A stretch of 64,000 bases of DNA from Sporosarcina ureae. Its GTDB lineage: Bacteria > Bacillota > Bacilli > Bacillales_A > Planococcaceae. Position numbers and translations under genes: made by a program. Of the stretch, positions 8,974 through 15,948 are shown piece by piece (position 1 is the first letter of the stretch; each line of letters opens with the position of its first letter). The DNA is taken from contig NZ_JARIEA010000035.1 of NCBI RefSeq assembly GCF_029267015.1, positions 1 through 64,000 of the forward strand, in the 5' to 3' direction. The notes beneath the pieces were generated by a model, which saw only the letters and a list, made by a program, of their open reading frames with translations, did not search any database and was not told the origin of the DNA.

Positions 8974-9646
8974 CCCACACCACCTTCACGTAACGCGGAT
9001 TTTTCGGATCTACTTCAATTTTTTCTCGGATTTTCCGAATATGCACCGCCACTATATTTTCCGCGTTATACGCTTGTTCATTCCAAACGCGTTCATATAT
9101 TTCATTGATCGAAAACACACGTCCTGGATGTTTCATAAGAAGTTCCGTAATCTTGAACTCAATCGGAGTCAGCCGAACCGGTGTCCCATCCACCGTCAAC
9201 TCTTTCGCCTCTTCATTTAATACGAGACCATTGACTTCAATCACTTTCTGTCCTTCATACGTCCCAAGCCGTACATATCGGCGAAGCTGTGATTTCACGC
9301 GCGCCATGAGTTCTAATGGATGAAATGGCTTCGTGACATAATCGTCAGCGCCAACCGAAAGTCCGTGAATCTTATCCGAGTCTTCCGCTTTCGCACTTAG
9401 CATGATGATCGGAATATTTTGCATTTCCCGTATTTTAAACGTCGCCGTTATCCCATCCATATTCGGCATCATAATATCCAATATCAACAAATGAATTTCA
9501 TTATTTTGTAGTAACGCCAACGCCTCTAGTCCATCTTCCGCCTTCAACACATGATATCCTTCATTTTTCAAATAAATCTCAATTCCATCACGAATTTCCT
9601 TATCGTCATCCGCGACCAACACTGTAAATTCCGCCACGTCCGTCAC
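8948..9646 (-). CDS. OmpR/PhoB-family response regulator
   Basis: 232 aa: receiver domain (1-115) with DDD at 13-15, phospho-acceptor Asp57 in LLILDIMMP and Lys near 106 (VTKPFHP); winged-helix effector domain (about 130-230) ending in VVWGVGYKIEK, typical of OmpR/PhoB. First gene of a three-gene operon with the small membrane protein and the 732-aa kinase. The start follows GACGGGGTGACGGACGTGG-like purine-rich DNA. Target genes cannot be told from the sequence; no ABC exporter of the Bce type adjoins it. Confidence 0.92.
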   Translation of the reverse strand: MTDVAEFTVLVADDDKEIRDGIEIYLKNEGYHVLKAEDGLEALALLQNNEIHLLILDIMMPNMDGITATFKIREMQNIPIIMLSAKAEDSDKIHGLSVGADDYVTKPFHPLELMARVKSQLRRYVRLGTYEGQKVIEVNGLVLNEEAKELTVDGTPVRLTPIEFKITELLMKHPGRVFSINEIYERVWNEQAYNAENIVAVHIRKIREKIEVDPKNPRYVKVVWGVGYKIEK

Positions 9647-9745
9647 CCCGTCTCACTGATAACTTCATTCTATCACCCAACTCTTAACAAAGAACGAGGA
9701 TAAATATGAAGAAATTCTTAAGAAGTTTTCGAATGAAATTCTTTG

Positions 9746-9891
9746 CGCTCATTGCTCTGCCGCATCCGCTCTTAGAAACCTGCAAGTGATCATAGCCAGT
9801 GCGCTAACGCTCATAGGATCCGTTTAACTGATCATAGACGACCAGTAACTGCTCATTGCGCGTCGTGAACCGCTCATAGCCCATGCATAAT
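9746..9891. repeat. Seven-copy 21-bp tandem repeat
   Basis: The 9-mer YGMTCATAG (variants CGCTCATTG, CGCTCTTAG) recurs at 9746, 9767, 9787, 9808, 9829, 9850 and 9871: steps of 21, 20, 21, 21, 21, 21. Between cores the sequence is variable, often ending AAC. It fills the space between the two-component promoter and the next small gene. Not a CRISPR: units are too short and spacers are not distinct. Confidence 0.8.
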
Positions 9892-9933
9892 CCTTCAAAA
9901 ACGAGCCACACTTCTATAACGGAGGTGACAAAC

Positions 9934-10113
9934 ATGCCAAACAAGAAAAACAAGAACAATACTAACAATATGCGTGAGGAATATGGCTTCGGTTATGATC
10001 TGAGTCCGGATGATTTTGATGTAGTTGGACAAAACGACGCGGCCAAGAAGAAAAATGCCAATACAAAAAAGAATCCATTGACGGAAAAGGATCACCCGAT
10101 TAATCATCCTTAA
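9934..10113 (+). CDS. Small hydrophilic protein, unknown
   Basis: 59 aa beginning at the ATG that sits six bases after a perfect GGAGGTGA; an upstream in-frame ATG at 9883 has no ribosome site and lies in the 21-bp repeat. Lys/Asn-rich ends flank an acidic aromatic middle (EEYGFGYDLSPDDFDVVG). No transmembrane helix or cysteine. Such small Asn/Lys-rich proteins are common in spore formers, but I do not recognise this family. A bidirectional terminator follows. Confidence 0.65.
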   Translation: MPNKKNKNNTNNMREEYGFGYDLSPDDFDVVGQNDAAKKKNANTKKNPLTEKDHPINHP

Positions 10114-10194
10114 ATTTAGAATGTAGCACTAGTAAATAGTCATTCTGAAAGTGCTGGGACCTAAGCAGATAATCTATTCCAAGTAAAAAACCCA

Positions 10195-10248
10195 AAACAA
10201 AAACCGCGTGTACCCAATATGCTTGTAAATTGGATTCACGCGGTTTTT
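10195..10248. terminator. Bidirectional terminator
   Basis: AAACCGCGTG pairs with CACGCGGTTT; T-runs occur on both strands, ending the small plus-strand gene and the B12 operon that converges on it. Confidence 0.8.
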
Positions 10249-10268
10249 CTATTTGTACTCAGCCTTTC

Positions 10269-10967
10269 CTATCCAGGCTGTTCCTGCAACAATCCATACT
10301 TCCCCTGAATTCGCCGCAAGATCTTCATCCAACTGGCACTAAACACTACAATGAAAAACACATTCGATATAGCATGCGCCAAGTCAAAGTAGACACTCGA
10401 AACGAAGATTCCAACGACATAACTCCACGTCAGCGCTTCGATATTTCCAACAATCACCCACATATTCATGATCCAACCGAAAATATAGCCCCAGATGAAA
10501 CCGAATGTACATTTCCCCCATAACGTTTTCATCCATGACGTGTTACGTAATAATCCCGCCGTCATCCCCATCATGCCCCATCCGTACATCTGCCAAGGCG
10601 TCCATGGACCTTGTCCTAGGAAGAAATTCGAAACAATCGCCGCCACTGCCCCCACGATAAAGCCTGACTCCGCCCCAAAAACCAACCCCGCCATAATGAT
10701 AATAAATGAAGTTGGTTGGATACTCGGAAGTCCCGCAAATGGCACGCGCCCGACTGCTGCAATAGCTGCCATCATCGCTAGTAAAACAACTTCCCTTCCC
10801 CCTACATCCCGCCACTCAAAACGGGCAAAGAAAGGTATCATAATCGCCGCAATCACAATCATACTCAATAGAAGATAGGCTTTATAATGAAAGAAGACAA
10901 TTGAAATCACGAGTAACGCCAATAATATAACCGATACTATTAATAAATACTTTCGCGAACGCCCCAT
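10269..10967 (-). CDS. ECF transporter substrate-binding (S) component, probably for corrinoid
   Basis: Membrane S component that captures the vitamin and docks on the EcfT/ATPase module. 232 aa; two extra N-terminal helices (about 7-27, 31-49) precede the usual six-helix S-fold, containing LPSIQPTSFIIIMAGLVFG and GQGPWTPWQMYGWG, the latter typical of CbrT/QrtT-like S components. Last gene of the cobalamin-riboswitch operon, start overlapping the ATPase stop. Cobalamin as substrate is inferred from the riboswitch and the two corrinoid-binder-like proteins; a queuosine-type vitamin is the main alternative on sequence alone. Confidence 0.8.
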   Translation of the reverse strand: MGRSRKYLLIVSVILLALLVISIVFFHYKAYLLLSMIVIAAIMIPFFARFEWRDVGGREVVLLAMMAAIAAVGRVPFAGLPSIQPTSFIIIMAGLVFGAESGFIVGAVAAIVSNFFLGQGPWTPWQMYGWGMMGMTAGLLRNTSWMKTLWGKCTFGFIWGYIFGWIMNMWVIVGNIEALTWSYVVGIFVSSVYFDLAHAISNVFFIVVFSASWMKILRRIQGKYGLLQEQPG

Positions 10968-12613
10968 GTGCTAGCAGCCTCCTCATACGTCAACACTTCC
11001 GGCCGTCTAGTTTCCCTTGTTGCTCGATTAATAGCCGTCGTGTAGAAATAATTGCCTTTGAATAACTCATCTGGTGTACCGTCTGCTGCTATTTCACCGT
11101 CGAACATCATCGCACATCGCTCTGCATAACTTGCCGCAAAGCCAATATCATGTGTCACCATGAAAATAGTCAGTCCGTCTTGCTGCAACCCATATAATAA
11201 CTCGCCCAGATGTCGTTTAGACACTGGATCCATCCCTTTAGTAGGCTCATCAATGAACAACATCTCGGGCTCACCCATCAAAATACAAGCGAGGGCCGCT
11301 TTCTGAACTTCGCCACCTGAACAATCGTACGGATGACGCGCACGTAAATGGGAAATCCCAAACGACTCAAGCAGACGAATCATACGTTCTTCCGTATCGG
11401 ATAGCTTTAAGCGCTCCCCAATCATTTGCATCTCCTCTTCAATCGTTTGCTGAACAAAATACGTTCGAGGATTTTGCGGTAAGTAGGCAATTTTCCCAAG
11501 CCACTCAGAATCCTTCATCTTCTTCATGTCTTGCCCAAGTAAACGCACCTTGCCTCGCTGTGGTTTAATACTGCCAAGACTTGCACGTAATGCAGTCGTC
11601 TTCCCGCTACCATTTCCTCCGACCATCGCGAAGAACTGGCCTTTTTGGATGCGCAACGTAAAACTCTTCAAGATAAATGGCGCTTTCTTTTGATATTGGA
11701 AAAACACATCATCCATTTCAAGTATTATTTGCTTCTTAGATAGGGTAGATTGCAATTCAACAGGCACAATCTCCCGCTCTTCCCGGCCAACCCACTGTTT
11801 ACATTCTTTCACCGTAAGCGGTATTTCAGAAACAACGGGATTTTCTTCAAATTCCATATAAAGCCGTGCAAAAGCAGGTACATAGGGAAAGAACTGCACC
11901 GCTTCCTCTGTGTACAGATCACTGATCACTTGTCGACTATTCCCTTCGTATCGAATCTTTCCTGATCCCATCAGAACGACACGATCTGCCACTGCATACA
12001 ATTCTTCCAAACGATGCTCTACCAATACGATCGTCATGCCAGTTTCTTTATTCAATCGCTCCAGCATCAGCACCAATTCTTTTGCCGCCACCGGATCAAG
12101 TTGTGATGTCGGTTCATCAAGTAATAGTACACGGGGCTTCATGAGCAGTACGGATAATAGATTCAATAATTGTTTCTGACCACCAGACAATTCGGAAGGC
12201 TTTGCGTTCAACAAGTCCTCTACTCCAAAAAAATGCACCATTTCCGCTACACGCTTGCGCATTTCAAACGTCGAATATCCTAAATTCTCTAGCCCAAATA
12301 CAATTTCCTGCATCACTTCATCCATGACGATTTGATTGTCCAGGTCTTGGAACACATAGCCTACTTGTTCGACCATCTGCCTCTCTTGCCACTCGCTGAT
12401 CGGTTTATCTTTATAAAAAACATCACCTTCAAGCTTCCCGACAGGCGTCAATTCCCTCTTCAACAGTTTCAATAAAGTCGTCTTGCCACTGCCACTAGCC
12501 CCGCCAATAACGAGGAATTCCCCTTCATTAACGGAAAGTGTAACGTCCGATAGCACTTGCTGATCTGTAGTAGGAAAAGAAAACGAGACGTGCTTCAAAT
12601 TGAATAATTCCAT
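10940..12613 (-). CDS. ECF transporter ATPase with two fused ABC domains
   Basis: 557 aa from the ATG at 12613, which has GGGGAGAG upstream; the longer in-frame start at 12685 lacks one. Two complete nucleotide-binding domains: first Walker A GASGSGKTT, signature LSGGQKQ, Walker B LLLDEPTSQLDP; second Walker A GGNGSGKTT, signature CSGGEVQKAALAC, Walker B LFIDEPTKGMDP. Energises the adjacent T and S components, so it is a dedicated (group I) ECF module rather than the shared one. Overlaps the EcfT gene by 19 bases and the S gene by 28. Confidence 0.92.
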   Translation of the reverse strand: MELFNLKHVSFSFPTTDQQVLSDVTLSVNEGEFLVIGGASGSGKTTLLKLLKRELTPVGKLEGDVFYKDKPISEWQERQMVEQVGYVFQDLDNQIVMDEVMQEIVFGLENLGYSTFEMRKRVAEMVHFFGVEDLLNAKPSELSGGQKQLLNLLSVLLMKPRVLLLDEPTSQLDPVAAKELVLMLERLNKETGMTIVLVEHRLEELYAVADRVVLMGSGKIRYEGNSRQVISDLYTEEAVQFFPYVPAFARLYMEFEENPVVSEIPLTVKECKQWVGREEREIVPVELQSTLSKKQIILEMDDVFFQYQKKAPFILKSFTLRIQKGQFFAMVGGNGSGKTTALRASLGSIKPQRGKVRLLGQDMKKMKDSEWLGKIAYLPQNPRTYFVQQTIEEEMQMIGERLKLSDTEERMIRLLESFGISHLRARHPYDCSGGEVQKAALACILMGEPEMLFIDEPTKGMDPVSKRHLGELLYGLQQDGLTIFMVTHDIGFAASYAERCAMMFDGEIAADGTPDELFKGNYFYTTAINRATRETRRPEVLTYEEAASTWGVRESIY

Positions 12614-13473
12614 TTCAGTTGTTCTCTCCCCTCTACAAATACTGGAAACAACGCAATGGCCATTCCACAAATAAATACTATCCAATCAGAGAATGACAAA
12701 TGCAATGTACCTAGTTCTGGATAAATCATGATTTTTCCATAGCCCATCAATCCACCCATGACACATAAAGCAAAGAATATAACTAAATAGCTCAACCAGT
12801 ACGCATCAGATTTCGTCATGCGATAGGGGATATAGGGTCGCCGTTTACCTAAACCATAGCCTCTTGCTTTCATCGAATCTGCCGTTTCTACGGCTTCTTC
12901 CAATGACCACGACAACAGAATTTGCAACATTGACATGCCACTCTTTGCTCTCTCACGCAACGTCCCTTGTGTCATAGTCATTCCTTTTAAACGTTGTACA
13001 TCCTGTATTTCCGTTAATCGTCTTTTCAATAACGGTACAAAACGAATCGACATCATAATCAAAAAAGCGGTACGTGGTAAGATTCTTGCAAATATGTATA
13101 ATAATTTATTGCCATTCAATACATTGTTTAGCGAAACGAAGACCAGCAGAATCATCAACAACGACAGTGCAGTCACGACACCGTACAACGTCGCTTCGTA
13201 CGTCACTTGTTTCCCAAAGATATAAAACCATACATGTGTCCCTCTTGAATTAATGAACGGATTGATCACAATAATAACTACCGTCATCATGATCATCAAC
13301 GGTGCCCACTGCTTCATAGCTCGACCGCCGTCATGTGATAAATTGACTGCAATCAATGAAAGACTGCCCGCCAGCAAAAAGAGCGGATGGTTAAAAAACA
13401 TCGCAAAAAATCCTACGCAAATATAATAGAAAAACATCACGAAAGGGTGAATTGCCTGTATTCCATTGCCCAC
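12595..13473 (-). CDS. ECF transporter transmembrane (T) component
   Basis: CbiQ/EcfT-type membrane scaffold that couples ATP hydrolysis to the S component. About 290 aa with 5-7 hydrophobic helices and the coupling motif region SADSMKARGYGLGKR (consensus A-R-G, here ARG in MKARGYG). The start is uncertain: GTG 13473 follows GAGAGAGGGGAAGG closely, while GTG 13497 gives eight more residues but no site. Stop overlaps the ATPase start. Separated from the SLH-protein gene by a short gap containing a hairpin. Confidence 0.88.
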   Translation of the reverse strand: MGNGIQAIHPFVMFFYYICVGFFAMFFNHPLFLLAGSLSLIAVNLSHDGGRAMKQWAPLMIMMTVVIIVINPFINSRGTHVWFYIFGKQVTYEATLYGVVTALSLLMILLVFVSLNNVLNGNKLLYIFARILPRTAFLIMMSIRFVPLLKRRLTEIQDVQRLKGMTMTQGTLRERAKSGMSMLQILLSWSLEEAVETADSMKARGYGLGKRRPYIPYRMTKSDAYWLSYLVIFFALCVMGGLMGYGKIMIYPELGTLHLSFSDWIVFICGMAIALFPVFVEGREQLKWNYSI

Positions 13474-13517
13474 AGCCCTTCCCCTCTCTCTCCACACAAT
13501 CTACGATAAAGACAGAT

Positions 13518-13543
13518 AATCTTGCACCACGTGGATGCAAGAT
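13518..13543 (-). other. Intercistronic hairpin without T-run
   Basis: AATCTTGCA (13518-13526) and TGCAAGATT (13535-13543) form a perfect 9-bp stem with an 8-base loop between the SLH-protein gene and the EcfT gene. No U-tract follows on the transcript, so it is more likely an RNA-stability or processing element than a full terminator. Confidence 0.5.
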
Positions 13544-13550
13544 TTCCTGA

Positions 13551-15935
13551 TCATTTTGTATTCAAAAACTCGATTAACATTTTTACCGAATGCGCACGAG
13601 ACGTAGAGTTATTTGGCATGAAGTTGCCTTTTTCTCCCTTAGCCATATTCAAATCATATAGCATCGTCATCGCCCGTATTGCTTCCATATTGTATGAATG
13701 AATATCACGGAAAGGTGCTACTTGCTTAATCGTATACGCTTCACCATTCTTCACTTCATACGCACGGAATAACATCAATGCCATTTGAGCACGCGTTACT
13801 TTTTGTGCCGGCATAAATTTACCGTCTTTTCCATTTACGATTCCATTATGGTATGCAGCCGCAATTTGTGCTTGCGTGCTTGACGCATAATTTTGCGTAT
13901 CCAAGAATGGTGCTTTCTTATCCGTCTTCAAGTCCAGTGCACGCACGATAATAGATACCGCTTGAGCACGCGTCAATGATTGATTCGGCTTGAACGTACG
14001 ATCCTCATAACCGCTTGCGATTCCTTGCTCCACTGCCTGATTAATATATTCTTTTGCCCAGTGCCCTGTAACATCCGTAAACTGTGGAGTTGGAGTGGGT
14101 TCTGGTTCTGGTTTTGGATCTGGGTTAGGTGTTGGTTCAGGATCTGGCTTTGGTGCCGGAAGAACCGGTACATCTTTGAAGTCGTACAATACACCTTTAT
14201 TTTTCGTGAATAAATCAAATGCTACTAACGCTTGCAAAGCTTGCTCTGTGGCCATGCTATTCGACCGGCTATCTCCCGCTGTATGCTGGAATCCACCGTC
14301 GGATGTTTGGAAACTCAATAGGTGATCGATCAAGTTGATGCCGTTCTTCGTAAACACGGGCATACGTGGATCGATCTGATTCGCAGTCAAGCCGATAATG
14401 ACTTGTGACGTCGCTTCACTGGAAATACCACCAACAAACGCTTCATCAAAACCACCTGTCGGACCTTGTGCATCCGCTAGAAACTTCACTGCTCGGTCCA
14501 TCGCTTGGCGAACTTTCGGCTGATCGGTATACGGTGCAATTCCGATTAACGCCATTGCCGTAATGTCATAGCTCGTTGATCCTTCTTTACTCGTTGACAA
14601 GCTCCAAGAACCATCGTCTTTCTGGTGTTTCAATAGTTCTGCAACTAGGCTCTCACGTGTCCACTTCGAGTTACTTGGCACTTGGTAGCCTTTTGTATCA
14701 AGTGCAATCAATGCGAAAATGATGCCGTTATTCCCTTGATACGTCAGGCTATCTGCGCCTGTCAAATGCATTTCACTATTTAAGATTTTATCGATTAAAT
14801 TAAATCCTTTGCCGTCTGCGTTCATCGGATCGATACCGATTGCTGAGGCTGCCATCGCTAAACGTTCTACATCCGTAATCTTCATGCGGCCTTTGCCAGA
14901 TCGGCTCGTCACTTGATCCTTCAAGTTTTCATAGAACGCTTTATTATAAGAAGCTGGAACTTTCTTACCTGCTTTGACAAGTCCGATTGCCTGCCATTCA
15001 CTTTCGATCGAACTAGAAAGCATCTGCGCACTTGCCTTGTCGATTGCTGAAGTGACAAGCTGTGCATAATCTTTAACAGGTGGTGTTTCCGGTTCTGGCT
15101 TCACTACCGGTGGCTCCGTTGGTGGGTTTGGGTTCGGAACCGGGTTTGGTACTGGGTTTGGATTTGGTGAAGGATTCGGTTCAGGTTTCGCAGTTGGCGC
15201 ATATGTAACCTTCACTGTTTTCGTAACCGAATCATTCTTCGCATCCGTCGCCTTCAAAACGATAGTATTCTCACCATTTTGCAATACTGCGTTTACTGTA
15301 TTTCCCGTCACGACTGCTTGCTTACCGTTTACAGTAGCGATCGGCTGAAGTGCTGTTCCGAAATAACTAGCTGCGTTCACTTGGAAGGAAAGAGTAGACT
15401 TCGTAACGGTTGTTCCGGAAGTCACTCCTGATACTGAAATCTTAGGCTCCAAGTCTTCACGGAACGGGAATAGATCCGCGTTTAGATCCTTACCTAAGTT
15501 CGTCGTATATTTCCATTCCACTTTATCGCCAGGGATAAGCTTAATGACGCCCGCTCCACGATTCGGGAAAGTACCGTTGACACTGTACATCCAACCGCTG
15601 CCTTGTCCGCGGTCGAATTCATATACATTATCTATCCCTTCTACATAAGCAGTCGCACCTTCACCGCCACTATATTCCATTTGAATGCCTCTAGATTCAA
15701 CATTCCGCTTCAATACACTTAAAACCGTGTCGCCTTCTTGTACTTCGACAGTAGACAACGGCATCGGAACTTCCGTATCAGAAATTGTAATAGAGTGCTG
15801 TAATGTCTGTGTGGATTGATTTTCATAGATCGGCGTCGGTTGATCTGCAAATGAAGGAGTTACCGGCATAAGGATCGCAGCACTCGCTAATGCGAATGTT
15901 GCTGTTATTTTCGTAAAATTTTTGATGATAGAAAT
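13551..15935 (-). CDS. SLH-anchored intrinsic-factor/transcobalamin-like surface protein
   Basis: About 794 aa. Signal peptide (SIIKNFTKITATFALAS.. to PSFA-DQ), DUF4430 domain (about 57-134; family equals the C-terminal beta domain of transcobalamin), an Ig-like domain (about 150-247), Pro/Asn/Pro-Glu linker, an alpha/alpha toroid of prenyltransferase-repeat type (about 285-585; repeated GSWSLS and GGFDEAF turns) that corresponds to the cobalamin-binding alpha domain, a second Pro-rich linker and three SLH motifs (617-794) for cell-wall polymer attachment. No ATG/GTG/TTG precedes the signal peptide; an ATT at 15935 is eight bases from a perfect AAGGAGG. An internal ATG (15869) would delete most of the signal peptide. 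Role as extracellular corrinoid binder is inferred. Confidence 0.85.
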   Translation of the reverse strand: MSIIKNFTKITATFALASAAILMPVTPSFADQPTPIYENQSTQTLQHSITISDTEVPMPLSTVEVQEGDTVLSVLKRNVESRGIQMEYSGGEGATAYVEGIDNVYEFDRGQGSGWMYSVNGTFPNRGAGVIKLIPGDKVEWKYTTNLGKDLNADLFPFREDLEPKISVSGVTSGTTVTKSTLSFQVNAASYFGTALQPIATVNGKQAVVTGNTVNAVLQNGENTIVLKATDAKNDSVTKTVKVTYAPTAKPEPNPSPNPNPVPNPVPNPNPPTEPPVVKPEPETPPVKDYAQLVTSAIDKASAQMLSSSIESEWQAIGLVKAGKKVPASYNKAFYENLKDQVTSRSGKGRMKITDVERLAMAASAIGIDPMNADGKGFNLIDKILNSEMHLTGADSLTYQGNNGIIFALIALDTKGYQVPSNSKWTRESLVAELLKHQKDDGSWSLSTSKEGSTSYDITAMALIGIAPYTDQPKVRQAMDRAVKFLADAQGPTGGFDEAFVGGISSEATSQVIIGLTANQIDPRMPVFTKNGINLIDHLLSFQTSDGGFQHTAGDSRSNSMATEQALQALVAFDLFTKNKGVLYDFKDVPVLPAPKPDPEPTPNPDPKPEPEPTPTPQFTDVTGHWAKEYINQAVEQGIASGYEDRTFKPNQSLTRAQAVSIIVRALDLKTDKKAPFLDTQNYASSTQAQIAAAYHNGIVNGKDGKFMPAQKVTRAQMALMLFRAYEVKNGEAYTIKQVAPFRDIHSYNMEAIRAMTMLYDLNMAKGEKGNFMPNNSTSRAHSVKMLIEFLNTK
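14368..14446 (-). repeat. Near-identical DNA patch shared with 16658-16736
   Basis: 79 bases in the toroid of the SLH protein match the same place in the neighbouring gene with only two differences, although the flanking coding DNA has diverged far more. Confidence 0.75.
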
Positions 15936-15948
15936 AACGCATACCTCC

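Noticed and set aside
9746..9891. CRISPR array
   Set aside because: 21-bp period with 9-bp cores and no cas genes; too short for repeat-spacer units.
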